Shown here: piece by piece, positions 23,218-51,117 of the stretch
How the letters are laid out: each line of letters opens with the position of its first letter
How positions within the stretch are numbered: position 1 is the first letter of the stretch
Source: Lota lota
Lineage: Eukaryota; Chordata; Actinopteri; Gadiformes; Lotidae
DNA length: 64,000 bases
Reading direction: 5' to 3'
NCBI GenBank assembly: GCA_026745465.1
Contig: JACYXH010000087.1
Span: 1,512,811 to 1,576,810, forward strand
Program-made: the position numbers and the translations under genes
The notes under the pieces: model-generated
What the model was told of the DNA's origin: nothing
Database searches by the model: none
Seen by the model: the letters and a program-made list of their open reading frames with translations, nothing else

Positions 23218-25339
23218 TGTGTGTTTTGCAGGGTGGGCATCAGACTGCACAGTCGTTGAGACACACAGACATGATCTTCTCCATGAGGTAAGGCCATTGG
23301 TTGTTCTGTGGTTTTGTGTATTTAGGAATTTACGTTTGGTGAGTGTGTGTTTGTGTATTGTGTTTGTTTTGTGTTTGTTTTGTGTGTGTGTGTTTGTGTA
23401 TGTTCATGTGTGTTTTTGTATGTTTATGAGTGTTTATGTATTATGTTTGGTGTTTGTGTGAGTGCACGTGCGCTTGTGTGTTTGTGTTTGTGTTTTCTTT
23501 TGTTTTGTTTATTCTGTACCGGACAAAGTCTCAGCACTATTTCACTGTTCAGTGTGAAACCTGCTATTTCCCCTCCATATATATATATTCCATTTATATA
23601 TAGAGCCAAAGTCCAGAGTTCTGTCGAAGACAAGAGAATGTCTATCTACATTTTGATAGAGTTCTGATCAAAGACCATATCACACCCATGTATACAGCAG
23701 AGGTCTGTTAATGCCTGAGTTCTGTTAATCACTTCTTTATCATAGTGGGGTCCAGGCACCCCTCTAGCATTCTCTACCGCTGTGTGTTTGTCAGAGTTGA
23801 ACTGCACAAGTTGTTGTGTCATCATGACTACACTGTATGTCCCTCTGTCCAGAAGGCCTGTTCTGGTTGGTTCTCCACAGTCAGGTGACCTGGAGTCAAT
23901 TCTCTCATGAGGACAAAGGGAAGCAGACAAAACAACATTTGACCTTGTATAACCTCACTCATTCTAGGAGACATGTTTTTCTATTTGATTCCTCAACATC
24001 ATGTCTTCCGTAATGTCAGTGTAGCCAGAAATCAGAGAAAATCCGGTTGGCCTTTACCTGGGCCGTCCATCATACACAATAGTTTCTGCATTGGACTATG
24101 TTAGCCAATGGTCCAATTAATATAGAGATGTTGCTTGCAAGATCAACAGCAAACATGCATTTGAATAAAGGCACGCTACTGTCAACCAACACTTTAGGTA
24201 GCAATAACTTGTTAACTATGCCCACCAATAACCATGTTTTTGAGGGCTTTGTTACCTACCGGCAGTGTGTTAGGGAAGATGGAGAAGTCACTAAGGCCTA
24301 ATTCACCTAGTGGCCATCTTGGTTCCACCTTGGTTCTAAATGCTTGCTACGTGGTGGAACTGCATGCTAGTGTTTAGATCTAAGATGGTCCCTAGGTGAC
24401 CAAGGCTCATTGCTTTGCATTAGTATAAAAGTTCTGGACAACATGAATCCATAATTTACTTGTAAGTATTTTATTAAGGGTTATCAAAGTGGGCATTAAG
24501 CGTCAGAAAATTATGTTTCATCAAATCCATTGCAATCTTCAAAGACAAACAGTACACAATATAGCTAACATTCTCATTTTCCTAATCACCATAATTAGGT
24601 TTAATTTGGCACATGAAGAAACAATGTGTCTGAGGATCTACTTTAGTACACACATTTAAACACCACACAGAAAAGGGGTCCCTATAAAGTGATAAGCATG
24701 CGCAAAACCAAGAACGAAATGAACGATCCACTCGCAGATACGAATCGTACGTACTGGATCGCACAAAAGATTCGTTCTTTTGGAAAGAATCGTTCATGAA
24801 TCACGCATCACTAACATCTATTATCCCTCCTGGCTACGTAGCCAAGCGGGTGACCAAGCCAGACTGCTCTCATTACGGTGACAGGGCCTGTTGACGCCAT
24901 TTCTGACTTTGAGGAAGTACGAACTAACCTTTCCAAGACTGAGTTTATGAGCTGACTTTGAAATGCATATTAATATACTTTTTGCCTATCTGACTAGATA
25001 TTTTGTAGGTTCGTATTGGATACATCCTTCTGTGATGTGTTATGTTAATGGTGTTTAGATCCTATTGTCTGTCACTTTAAATACCATCTCAACTATATCT
25101 GTTGCTGACGTCTGCAATCAAACAGCACGCAGGCTATAACCGAGTGATTCAATCCTGCAAAGAACACTTAAACTTGGCATGCATCCCATCCACTGCTATT
25201 AAAACAATCACAACTATTATACCAAATTGTTTGATGTTTTAAGATGACCGTAATCTTTAAAAAAAGATATAGTTTTTTTAATTGGGTGGGTCTTGGTATC
25301 AAGTGGGTGCCAACCAGAAGCTTCAAGCCTGTTGTCATC

Positions 25340-25538
<199 letters not shown>

Positions 25539-25580
25539 CTAGTGTCAGTGTCTCCTAAGAGTTGGACTTGTCAAGTCACC

Positions 25581-25733
25581 ATGATGATGATGCAAAAGGT
25601 ACATGAGCTCAAATAAAATATTACCATTGTCACTATCAGATCCATACCTCTTGCCAGAGCTGTACAGCACCTGTGCAGAAGCTAAGTTAGAAAGAAAGAT
25701 AGATTAATTAGATCATTAGTGTGATTTAATTTA

Positions 25734-25770
<37 letters not shown>

Positions 25771-26581
25771 GTGTGTAGCAGCAGACCAGGACATCACCAG
25801 GGAGTGTGTTGTCACTTAGAGGTGCCAACGTTCCAGGATCCCCTGCAGCAGCAATAGTGGTGAGACCGCCCCCCACACACACACACACACACTCTCTGTA
25901 TCTACCTTTATTCCTCTCTAAATGTCTTCATGTGGTCCTCCAGGCCAGGGTGGAGGATGGTGTCATTGGTTATAAGGACTTGGCTGCGTTGCCCAGAGAC
26001 AAGGCCATTCTGGACATAGAGAGACCCGACCTGATGATGTACCAGCTTCACTACAGCTACAGTCCCGAGGTACTCCTCTGTAGAACACCTAGGAGGAGGG
26101 GCCAGGGGCCATGATCCTAATGCTATAGAGCATTTGATTGCATATGGCTGACCTACAAGGTTGAAAATAGATTGTAATACCAAAATTAGAGTTTATGTTA
26201 AACTATAAATGATCCTATTTCCAGGATACCCTACTACCATAATCTACAATGATAATGAAATTCCAGAAAAGGGGATATGACAAAGTATCATTCGTGCCAG
26301 CCTAAATGGTCAGGTCTAGCATCTTCCCTAAAAAGGTTGAATGATTATTGTCTTATTGTTGTCTCTTCTAAAAACGATTTAAAGTAATTAAAATCGTTAT
26401 GGCTCTGCCAACTGAAAGGTTTCCTTGGGCTAGCAACTCCGCCATGACATAACCATGATGTCATGGATGTCACTGAAAAACAGTGCAGACTGCTAATCTC
26501 TTCCTGTCTTTCTGTTTGTTGTCCAGAGGTCCTTGTCTCCTCGCTCTCTCTCCCCTCCTCCATCAGCAGAGGTATGCCAGA

Positions 26582-26624
<43 letters not shown>

Positions 26625-29600
26625 GGCTTTCTATAGCTTTCGTAAATAGTTATTTACTAAAAAATTATAAAATTCTTTGATGCTTCTGCTAAAACTTATC
26701 ATAAAGAATCTTCAAGAAAAGTGAAAGAATTTGATCACTTTCTTTGTAATGATTATCTGTCCTGTAATAGTTTCTACTCCAGTGTTATCCCATGGTCATT
26801 TACCGCTAAAGGTGCGTTCACTGGAGAAGTGCCTAGTGGCACCGTGCATGCCACAAGGTCGGCGTTGGGTTCTCAAGCACAGCAAATAAAAAATCAGTCA
26901 CAGCTTAAAACATGAAACGTCTCTTTGGACTCTCCTGCAAATCTATTGGTTCGCGTGTTATGTGAGCCTACCTTTAGAGACGGCAGAAAGTGCAGCTAAA
27001 GTGCAAAATAGCTGTCTAGTCATAATTAAAGAGTCGTTAAACACTAGCTGTTTCAATGGGTCTCTGCCCACCACTCAGTTGCTTTTGTTTGGTGGGCGAG
27101 GCTGGTTGGGAAGAGGCCAAACAGGACAGATCACAGAGGTGTGTAATAGTAGGGATGAACACAGGTGTATCTCATGACGCTAATTATAGGATGCCTAGAG
27201 ACCAATAATTAACCTAATGAGCTGCAGCTGTTTTCACCCCTATGATAACCTTTGTGATAAAGGCCTGTTCCTCCTTCTCTCCAGCAAAGGGAGGATGGGA
27301 ATGATAGAGTTACATGAGACTTTGACATTGACGTTGAGTTTTATGGGATTTCTGACACTCAGCTGTTTTTCTCAAGAATGCTCTGTCTAAAGGGTCCAGC
27401 GAGTGGCCCGAGAATAGAACTCCAGTTGGGTCCTCTCCCAGTTCTACCGCCGGCCGGACCCCGACATACACACCCCACACACACTCTTCCACCACCACCA
27501 CTACCACCAACACCACCATGCAACACTTTCACAGGCCAGGTAACTGCCCTCCCCTCTTCCCTGCTCCTCCTCCTCTCTTCTCTTCTCCCCTCCTCTCTTC
27601 TCTTCTCCCCTCCTCTCCCATCTTCTCCTCTTATTTCCCCTCTCTGTCCTTTTCTCTCCCCTCTTTCTTCTCCCCTTATCCCCCCTCCTCTACTCTCCTC
27701 TTCTTTCCTCTCGTCTCGTCTCCCTTCCTCTCCTCTTCCCTCCTCTCCTACCCTCCCCTCCTCCCTTCTCTTCTCCTCTCCTCTCCTCTCTTCTATCTTG
27801 ACTCTGTCCTGCTGTGTGTGCAGACAATGGGAGCAACATCTACAAGAAGCCTCCCATCTATAAGACCGTGTCACCCCCTGCGCTGCCGCAAGGGAAACAC
27901 ATCGAGGATCTGATCATCGAGTCGTCCAAGTTCCCCGCTGCCCAGCCCCCCGACCCCAGCCTGCCCTCCAAGATCGAGACGGAGTTTTGGCCCTGCCCGC
28001 CCTCCCAGGCTGTAGTTGGTACGACCACTGCTCAACGGTTATAGGGATAATACCAACGGCAGCATGCTTAAGGCCCTGATATACTTGAAAATAATTTGGA
28101 ATTGCCATTCCATAAGTTGTCGGACTGCTGGCAATTTCAACAGGGTACAATACAGTCGCTGCAATGTGAGGTATGTGCGTTTGATGACACAGTGTGACGA
28201 CATGCCGTCAGTCACGTGATACTGTTGAGCAATTGCAGGCAGCAATGAATTCTTTTATTGAAGATGCCAATTTAGATTTGAGATTTCATGCACTGTATAT
28301 CCATGATCATTGTGTGCTGCAGGGAGCAAAGACTATTGTATAAAATATCCTTGTAATTACGAATAGAAGTTGAATGGTCAAGTTAAGCAAGATGGTCGTA
28401 GCCAAAAAAAGTAACAAATATGTGGAGCAATAGTAGCTGACATGTTGGCAAATATGATTGGGAATCTGCATATGAGAATGCTCCTCATATGCAGAAATCA
28501 ACAATTTCAAACCATTTCAAATATTTGTCTGAAAATCTATTCTCAGCCCTTTCTGCCACAATGTGTTATTTTATGACGATAGTTTGGGGATTCTTTTTTT
28601 ATTGACCCCTTTTTGATTGACAAGCCTTTTAGTGCAAATAAAAAGCCTCTGCCTTTGTCCAAAGTGTTACATGACGGGGATAGATCAAAAACTAGTGTGG
28701 ACAATTCAATTAGCTTTTTTCTCAAATGGCAAGCACTAAATCAAACAAAAAAAGAGTCCCTGTCGTATTTAATCTCTTGATTTATCTTTATATTCAAACA
28801 CATTTTCCTCTTCCTTCCAGAGACGGAGCGGAGAAAGCGGGGGAAGGGTGGGGCAAAGAATGAGGATGAAGAGGAGGAAGACTTTGGCGACGACATGTTT
28901 GAGCTGAAACAGCTTCAGACGAAAGAACTTAACAAGGTGGGGAACATTTCTCAGTAACACTTTACATTACGGTGTCCTAGTTACAGTGTAACGACACACG
29001 TAATGAGCAATTTACCAACCTTTAACCCTATGTTCTTGATATGATAATGTTATGATAATGTTATAATAACGTTCACAGTCTGACCCTAATCCTAACCTAG
29101 TGTGCAGCTCGCTTTTTTTTCAACTGTTCCTAACATTAAGCCCTAACCCTAACCACACTGTGTAGTGACATGCTGTCACATAACGTGATGACATATTTAG
29201 TCATGCTGTTGAACGTCTTTATATAGCTTAGTACACTGTAATGTAACGTGTAACCACATTTTTGAATCATTATCGTCAAAGGTCTTTAGAAGGGCTCCTC
29301 TAACCCTCAACACAGATGAATGTGAACTTGACACCTCTCTAGGGGCAGGTTTGATCTGATGTAGACTAGCTCACTCCATGGATCAGTGATACATAACACC
29401 CCTCCAAAACCCAGTGGGAAGAGGACGAAACCTTGAGACCGATCGCTCAAGGGATGGATGCCTCCTAGGATCGCTAGGGGTGCAATTGATACAGGATGGA
29501 CAGCCAAACTCATCCATACACAGAGGGAGTGGTAATATCAGAGCTGTATAAGTTGATCGCAAGCAAGAACCCCTCTAGTAGTTCAAATGCTAGCACAAAA

Positions 29601-30187
29601 TCAGCTTCAAACGTTTAAGGGAGGTTTATAATGATCCGTCTCTGTATTTGAGTGGGGTATTGGCAATGCAAATATGGGACCAGCTGATATTGAATGAGTG
29701 GTTCTAATGGTCTTGATGGTTACTGATCTCATGGTTCTGATGGTTGGGATAGTAACTGGTCACCTGATTCTGATGGTTACTGGTCTCATGGTTGTGATGG
29801 TTACTGGTCTCATGGTTGTGCTGGTTCTGTAGATCAAGTCAAACCTTGGGAAAATCATCCTAAAGGAGGAGCTGGGATCTGCTCCACTGAGAAAGAAGAC
29901 TAGATCTCTCCCTGACCAAAGTGTCGGCAGAGGTACGCACATACGCATACACACACACACACGCATGCACACACACGCACACACGCATACACACACACAC
30001 ACACACGCACACACACACGCGCATACACACACACACGCGCATGCACACACACAGTATAAAAAATAATATATTGTATATATATATATATATATACTGTATA
30101 TATATGTGTGTAAGTGTATATATATATATATAACTATATCACTATATCACTTTATATCATCTATATGATATATAGATGATATATATC

Positions 30188-30229
<42 letters not shown>

Positions 30230-32429
30230 TTCATTCGCTATAAAGTATATTCTTCTCTTTATTTCTGCTGTTGCCATAACTGAATTTCCAAAGAATGTCA
30301 TACTCAAATGTATTGCTGACTTTATCCTTCTTTTCAGCCACCAGTTCGAGATCTGCCCATTTGCCAGCATCCTTTGGGACAAGTTTGGCAAGGGTAAGCA
30401 GCTATTGAGGTTATCTCAAATCCCAACGTCCCGTATAGTGTGTGTTAGTATACTAATACCCGTCTCTCCGTGTATATGTGTGCGTGTGTGTGTGTATGTG
30501 TCTCCAGTCAGCAGAATTCCAGTCCGACAAACAAATTCCAGGTAGGAAGCTAGGGTTTTTTCCATGAGAGCACCCATTGATACATTTTCTATCTTAATTT
30601 CCTAGCAATACAAATGAGTCTTCTAATGCTCTGGTTACTTGTGTGTATGTGTGTCGCTCGCTCACGCTAACTCTCACGCTCCCTCTCACTCTCTGTCACT
30701 CTGTCTCGCTCTCATTTGTATCTCACTACCCAGGACTTCAGGTACGGTGTGTTACATTTAAATACACGGTCAAATTATTCACTTCAATTGTAAATGTTGC
30801 ATTGTATAGTATGTAAATCTTGGTTATGGATGTGTGTGTGTGTGTGATCCAGAATGGAGACAGCTCAAGGATGGACAGAGGCAAGTCCCTCCCCAGCATG
30901 ATAGATGAGAAGGTACGGTTGTGAACACACTGTTACAACCATCTAACCCCGACACATCTTATTATACACCACCCAACTTTAATCCTCATCCTCATTTAAT
31001 GCAGCGCATTGCAGTTCATTGATTGATCAATTAGCGGGTTGATTGGTTTGTTGTCTATTGATGGATGGATGATTACAGATTTACCCCTATGAGATGTTGG
31101 TGGTGACTCACAAGGGGAGGAGCAAGCTGCCCTCAGGGGTCGACAGGACAAGGCTGGAGGTAAGTCCACTGTGAGAATTACACCGTGGCATTCAGGGAGA
31201 GAACGCTTTATCATCAGATATATGTGTTACAAACCGAAAAATGTAGCTACGCACTGGGACAAAAAAACGACTAGACGTATGTTACCAAACCCAGAGATAT
31301 CCGTAGTTTAATCAAGGTAACGGTGCGTTTCATTTGGTCGCTTGTCAATGGCGTCATATCCCCCTACCCTTTAACTTCAGAGGAGACAGTAATCCAGTAA
31401 GGTCCAAATTTATTGTTATGATATTCCAATATTGATCTGGCTTACTATGATGTGCTGCTATAACAGCACTGGCCAATTTAATTCGCCACATAACATTATC
31501 TACAGGTGTTTGGGTAGTCGACTCATCTAACGGTGAGTTCCAAGTTAACGTTTACTTAGCTAACGCTACTTGCGGCTATTTCATTAGAATGAAATTACGT
31601 AACTTGAATAAATGTGACTAAACCTAACGTGAATAACGTCACGTCAGATCGATTTTCACCGGCAATGGTGATGAAGACAACTCCCATGTTCCCACGCTAC
31701 TTCAGACGTCATCAAACTATGTATTTTCTTATTCTTCTGATTGTGAGACCCCTAGTGGAAGAAATAACATATTATACCTTTAACGTTACCTATGTCGCCA
31801 ACAGGCATTAATACCACAGTTATTTTTTTTCATCACTCTTTTATTTAGATTTTTATTAAACACATAACGAGTTGCCCCGATGCATATGACCTAGCGATTT
31901 GTAATATTTGATACAGTAGCCCATAGTTTTATATTCAAATAAATGTGTCAATGTATCAATAAACCTATTTTAATGGGACTTTTCATGGGAGCTCAAGTCT
32001 CCTTCGGGGGAGCCCAGCTCCCCCTTGGTAAGACATACCATTATAGCGTATTGATCACAAATCAATAATTTCACACTGATAACCAACAAACTAACATGCA
32101 TAGAGGTTCGATCTATCTAAGGTCTCAGGATTTTAAATATTCCTCAATAATTGTTCAAGTGTCCTCAAAGTTAATTACACATGGTGGCAAACTTCGACTA
32201 CACTACACTCTGCAGCCGAATTAATAATATATTCATCATATACAGTATCTATATATAGCATATTATCAATAGAACTACATGTCATTTCATTTTCTTTCAT
32301 TTTCTTTCGTTCCAGAGATATTTGAGCCCTGAAGACTTCTACCATCTCTTTGAAATGACCATTGAAGACTTCGATTGCCTCTCTCTCTGGAAGCGGAACA
32401 ACTTAAAGAAGAAGGTGGCCCTGTTCTAG
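25581..32429 (+). CDS. dmtn: Dematin (actin-bundling protein with villin headpiece)
   Basis: Fourteen coding exons: 25581-25598, 25779-25859, 25944-26069, 26527-26571, 27377-27539, 27824-28018, 28821-28936, 29833-29932, 30338-30393, 30508-30541, 30734-30741, 30853-30912, 31079-31159, 32316-32429 (1197 nt, 398 aa, phases consistent). Landmarks: TSPGSV near the N terminus, [50 protein letters not shown], an acidic stretch, [19 protein letters not shown], and a C-terminal villin headpiece ([18 protein letters not shown] to [13 protein letters not shown]). Dematin binds and bundles F-actin and links the spectrin-actin junction to the erythrocyte membrane; its headpiece is phospho-regulated. Fish-specific oddities are a Thr-rich run (TTTTTTNTT) in exon 5, a four-Met start, and an 8-nt microexon. 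The start is placed at the first Met of exon 25543-25598. Length matches the vertebrate protein. Confidence 0.93.
30734..30741 (+). other. dmtn: 8-nt microexon of dmtn
   Basis: GACTTCAG lies between CACTACCCAG and GTACGGTG. Including it restores phase between 30541 (phase 1) and 30853 (phase 0) and yields P-G-L-Q-N-G, the residues found at this point in dematin. Omitting it shifts the frame. Confidence 0.8.
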
Positions 32430-33364
32430 CACTAAGGACTACACCTCCCACAAACCTGTGCATTTTCTGGACTGGCACAGGGAAAAACCTTGTCTACAAT
32501 ACTCCAACACCTGATTGGGGCCGTCACACAAGCCTCATCACTAACAATAGGAAGTGACTGCTCATATGATTGGTGAAGCTGCTCTATGGTTGTTAGGACA
32601 ACAACACTAAGGCATCAAGCTCCTTTCAGAGAGCACAAGAGGGAGCATGCATCATCTCACCTTTTGGCTACTTCCCGATGTGCATCAACAACAAGTGCAA
32701 CCCACATGAAAACACTCGCATGTTAGAAACGCACATGCACAGCGGCACATTATTTCACAGATCTCTAGTAGTGTGATGTGAGCAGGAGTAGCAGTGGTCA
32801 CCGGGTGTTCACACCGATCCAGGGAATCTTCCACGCATCACTTCCTTCGGTGTAATTTCTTTCACTTTTCTGTCCTTTATCCAGTGGCCGGCCCTCATCC
32901 GACTCAAAGCATATGCATTCTGGGAGAAGGTTCCAGAGGGGTTTAATGTTGAGGTGAGGTCCCACTCTCCATGTAGCCAAGGAGGGCTTTCTATAGTCAC
33001 ACACGAGTCGTTAGCACAACCCTTGAAAAGAGCCTATGTTAAACTTAGCTTGATCTGGCAGCACCTCGTCCCAGCATGCATCTGGAAGTGCTCAGACAAC
33101 ACCCCCCCATCAGAAGGTGATGACAGTTGTGATGTCAATGCAGATGGAATTTTTACGGACAGAGGGTGGGGGACGACAACGGAATACAGTCGTATTGAAA
33201 CTTTGGAAGTGTGGTGTAAATAGCTGGTAAGGGCTGATTAAGGGAGACTTTTGAGTACCATGGTAACCAGTACCATAGTAACCAGCAGGTTTGAATATGG
33301 GTATGTCGACAAGATGGCATGAGCAGGGTTTTTTTATATGGGTGAGTCAATGAGAGCGAGCGAG

Positions 33365-33492
<128 letters not shown>

Positions 33493-33720
33493 TGAGAGTG
33501 AGAGAGAAATAGAGTAAGAGGGTGTGAAGAGGAGGAGGGAGGATACAAGAGGTAATATCCATTTTTAGAACTAGAAAAAAACACATTTAACAATCTGCAT
33601 TAGGAGCTGGACTCTTCTTCCATTCACTGCATCACGTTTCAACAAAACAAATGTACCAAACTTGCTCAGAATTTAATTTAGTTTAGTATAGAAAACAGAA
33701 TTGGAGAATACAGAATTCTG

Positions 33721-33726
33721 AATAAA
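33721..33726 (+). terminator. dmtn: Candidate polyA signal of dmtn
   Basis: AATAAA about 1.3 kb after the stop codon; the choice among possible sites is a guess. Confidence 0.3.
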
Positions 33727-33739
33727 AAGTCATACCACT

Positions 33740-34435
33740 GTAAATTGTGCCGATTTGTAGGTTGCTGCTAAGACTAATACAGGCTCCTCAAATAATCAAA
33801 TTTTCAGTTCCCTAAAAAGATGGCTTGGCTATACTGCTACTGGGAGCTTCCCATTATAAAAGCTCTGTCTGTCTGCAGGTGGAGGCTCTACTTTGTTGGG
33901 GTTATACAATACCTTTGGCACCTGTACACGCATCCAATCTGCATTTCTGTTGACCGTCCTCAGGCGAAAACAGAAACCCAAGTAATCGGTCGGATACAAG
34001 GTGCAATTACTATTTACTCAGCCAGTAATGATTTCATTTCCAGCATCTAGCAGCAAGAGGAAGTACGTGGGACTGCTTCGCCTTCCTCAGCGTTGGCCTG
34101 TAAGCTAGACCACACACGATGGACTGTATAGAAACAGTTGGAAGCTGACCGTGATGTCAATTCCTTCTACCCTGTCTTTTTCTAGTCCAGCGCTGCTCAC
34201 TGCCACCTTTGTAGAACATGCAGAAACATTTAATTGTTCCCTTTTTTTGCAGTACAGAGTATTTTCTGATATATCCAGGGCGAGATTGAGATTGTTCTTC
34301 CTTCCTGTTGCTAAGTAACGGGTGATTCGATACCAGCTGATCCGCAGATTTTTTTGTTATTTAGGGAAATCTTTACGGCGACAGTGTTCTGTATGAGAGG
34401 AAATAATTATGGCAGCAAATGCTGTACAGCCAAAC

Positions 34436-34490
<55 letters not shown>

Positions 34491-36340
34491 TCTCTACACA
34501 CACACTCTCTTTCACTTTACCGATCGATCTATCCGAAGGGTCTTCCACTTAAAACTTTAATGTTGGCTAGTGTTGCTTAGTAACCAAACTACATGCAGCC
34601 ATCCTTTTTTTTTTTACATACGTAACAATTTGGCATGTTAATATTTAAATAAATATATATCAGATAGGATGAAAACTATTTGTATAGTACCAGAGCTTTT
34701 CAGTTAACCAAGCGTTAACATCTGACATCTTCTGAGTCCCAGCCAGAAAGAGATCTGAACACAGCTGTGTAGGTCGAAATGGTAGGGGCCTGGATCATAT
34801 GGGTGTCGACTGTAGGGGTCTAGCGATCTAGACTTTTGGATTATTGACTGGGGCATATGCTTATGGCTTGTCGTGCTTTGTGGCAGATTAACATGGTAAC
34901 TGGTTGGTTGGTTTCATCAATACAATACAAAAATAAAAATTGATATAAAAAATGTTTCCTTCTTTGCAAGAATGCAGGTTACAAAGTAAGCTTGATTCTG
35001 TCTTTAAATTGTTTTGGTATTGAGGTGCAACTATAATTAGGACTTTTCAGAGGATCGTTCACATGATGTGTTGGTTTATCCCAGATCTGTGATTACCCGG
35101 ATTTTAACCACACCAACCCCTGAACCTAATACATATACTTTACTCAACCTTTTTTAACTAAACGTCTGTTCTCCTATGAAACCAGTTCTTATGACCGCTG
35201 TGGCACGTGTGAATGCTGCCACCTACAGGCACAGAAGAAAATAACTGGATATTTTCACTCATCCACACGGCGCTGTTGCTTTTGCATCCCGCGCACTTCC
35301 ACCGCACTCTGCCATTCAACTTGCCTCAACATCCGTGGACAAAACAAATAACAAACTTAAAACTGTTTGCGTTTGAGTGACTGAATTAAACGGATAAAAT
35401 GTTCTCTGTCTTTTTTTTTTGAGGAATGATGCTTTAAGCTGTACAATAATAATAAAAAATATTTATCCAACTTTTCTTGATGTATAATAATATTAATGTC
35501 TTGCTAGGGCCTGCCAACAAATTAATTGTTAGGGGGATTTTTAGTTGTTTGGTTTTCTACAAGAAAAAGCGTGTGTTGTTTCTATGTACAAAGTGTAGCC
35601 CAGTAGGCCTAATAGCAGTGTCATAAACTGGGAGATGCCAATTATATAACCACAGGCAGTCTAGTCGGCCGGACACAGAGCTACATCATTTTTCTAACAG
35701 ATTAATAAATCAGTCGAGTGTTGAGTCCCTAGCTCTGCGGTTACAGGCAGCGATAGATTGCCACTGTCTGTTAACACTGTATCTGGGGCCTGGCTTCCAT
35801 ATACATCCAGTCATTCCAGTCATTTCATATACAGTCATTACATTCCATGTCATCCAGTCCCGTGTTAAGAGCACTTTGATCCATGACCTTTCTAAATGAG
35901 ACCTATTGATTTCTAATCAGTCTGTGGGTCCATTTATTCTTAATAAGTTAACCAAGCGGAGTGAACAACTTAAAGTGAACAACAATGACGTAAATAATAA
36001 ATGATTGGAAAAAAAGAATTGTCTGGTAATCATTTCTTATTCAAAACATGTTTATGTTCTTGGTGTTTATCTGCGTCTGACTCCGCCCCTCTGACTGTGA
36101 CTTGGGTGAGAGTGAAAAGGGGGCGGGGACCCCACCGCTCACTCTGCGGTAGGTTGACGAGCTCATTAGGTCGAGATCTTGGGATGGTTCTAAACCGATT
36201 CATAGTTAATTGTTCTTCAAATTCACTATCCGGCTTATGGAACGGGACTACGGAAGATTGCTGAATTAATGATATTGATGAGGTGTTTCTTTTTTTTTTT
36301 TTCGGATGAGACACGGCTCAGAGTAATGGATTAAATTCTT
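33740..36340. other. Intergenic region, no gene seen
   Basis: Between dmtn and the AFAP-like gene. Contains (CT)n at 34439-34486. No exon supported; the last few hundred bases should hold the promoter of the next gene. Confidence 0.4.
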
Positions 36341-36367
36341 TCAGGGAAACCTTGACCTCAAACAGCG

Positions 36368-49379
<13,012 letters not shown>

Positions 49380-49394
49380 TACAACTGTCCTTCA

Positions 49395-49439
<45 letters not shown>

Positions 49440-49867
49440 GCAGGACTTATGAATGGACTTATGAATGATGACTTATGAATTCACTTGTCATAAGGACTTA
49501 TAGCAATGACAACAATCTCTTCAAAACAACCTAACAATGTGTGCCTCTCCTTTCAATATAATGCAGAGACAAGATCACAATATCACAATATCAATTAAAT
49601 GTGGTCAGTGATGATGGATTTTATTTTCTGTAAGGTATATACGTTGATGATATGAAATTAAATGAAATCCTCTGAACTTCAGAACAGATGTGTTTCCATG
49701 CAGCATTCTTGGCCTGGGGCCCTAGCTCAACTGTAATATAAAATGATATCTACGGCCATGTTTGGCCTCTCTTGTTCCCATGCAGTGGCCTCTCTTGTTC
49801 CCATGCAGTGGCCTCTCTTGTTCCCATGCAGTGGCCTCTAGTGAAACAGGAAGAATTGCAGCACGTC

Positions 49868-49873
49868 AATAAA
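49868..49873 (+). terminator. Candidate polyA signal of the AFAP-like gene
   Basis: AATAAA about 490 bases after the stop. A second cluster (AATAAAATTG... AATAAAAAG) lies at 50775-50800. Just upstream, GGCCTCTCTTGTTCCCATGCAGT is present three times in tandem (49765-49835). Confidence 0.4.
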
Positions 49874-50929
49874 GCAATGCTTAACTATATTCGCCTTTTT
49901 CCCTACTCAAATAATGTATCTATTCATAAAAACCAAGGCCACATTTTTTTTTATCAATTCATTTATAGAATAAATTTAAAACAAGCAGTTTCCATGACTG
50001 CGGCAGCTGTCTCATCTAATAATAATGTGTTAAGGCCTGGTCTACTTTGAAAGTAATAGTAGGCTGCAGGCACTGCCACTATTCTCCAGTTGAATCCTGA
50101 CGAATTTACATCTGAGCCTTCAATCTGACCCGTCATAATAACCATTTTCACTTTTAAATGTTTTTCCTCTTCTATTGTTTATTTAAACACTTCTCATTTG
50201 AACCAATTGACCCAATCTACACATTTCCAATGTTATATGTGTTTTCTGTGATCATTTGTGTGTATATTTCCTTTATTTATAAAGTAAAAATGTTTTACCA
50301 GATAGCACCAAGACACATAAAGCGACACAAGCCATACAGGCACATACAGCAAAGCACAAAGACACCAGGGCAGCCAAAACTCACAACATGACTGTCTATA
50401 TGAATGTATTTAATGCAAAAAAGAATTGATGACATTGTGTGTGTGTTCTGTCGTGTATGAGTGTGTATGTCTGTGTCGGTGTCTGTGTGTCTCTCCCCAA
50501 CATAATTACAAATACAACTATTATTCTACTGTTAAGGGGTTGTTCATTTTATTATTAATTTAATTGATTATTTTTTAATATGTTACTAATAACTGTTTTT
50601 TTTATCTCATCCTAAATGTTATGTAAACAAATCTGTGTGGACTTTTAACTCCATTCATCCTCACTGTGGGGTTCCAACTGTGTCTATACATGTGTTTGAT
50701 TTGCACAGTGTTGTATCTCACAACTCTTAATTGTAACCTTGTGATTTATGTCCATAGTAATAAAAATGAATGTAATAAAATTGATTTAAATAAAAAGTAT
50801 TTGTTGTTTGGAATTGGTATTATGTTAATATACACACACCTACATAAATTGAGGGATCCAATAATGTGACCTAGGTAGAAGCAAAAAATCATGCTTCGGT
50901 TTCATTTCACACTGTGCTTGGAAGCAACA

Positions 50930-51117
50930 CGTTGGCCTGTAGGGGGCGATGTGAACCAGGTAGTTTAGTGATGTCACTGCTGGCGTCACAGAGGAGGAAG
51001 AATTGCGGAACTAGGAGGTTTACCGACTGATAGCCAAGCTAACTAGCTCACACATCTAGCTATTTATCTCACCTCGAAATACCAATTCTTCCCGTTAGAT
51101 AGCCACTCAAACTAAAG
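50930..51117 (+). promoter_or_regulatory. rab14: Probable rab14 promoter and 5' UTR exon
   Basis: TGATGTCACTGCTGGCGTCACAG near 50970 holds CRE-like TGACG/GCGTCA half-sites. The following sequence ends AAACTAAAG|GTAAGG at 51117, a good donor. It lies 450 bases upstream of the start-codon exon. Confidence 0.5.

Noticed and set aside
24690-24810. Repeated GATTCGTTC / GAACGA motifs suggesting a MITE
   Set aside because: The motifs are short and their arrangement does not give clear terminal repeats or target duplications.
29085-29160. Telomere-like CCCTAACCCTAACC stretch
   Set aside because: Only two or three imperfect units; too short to call an interstitial telomere.
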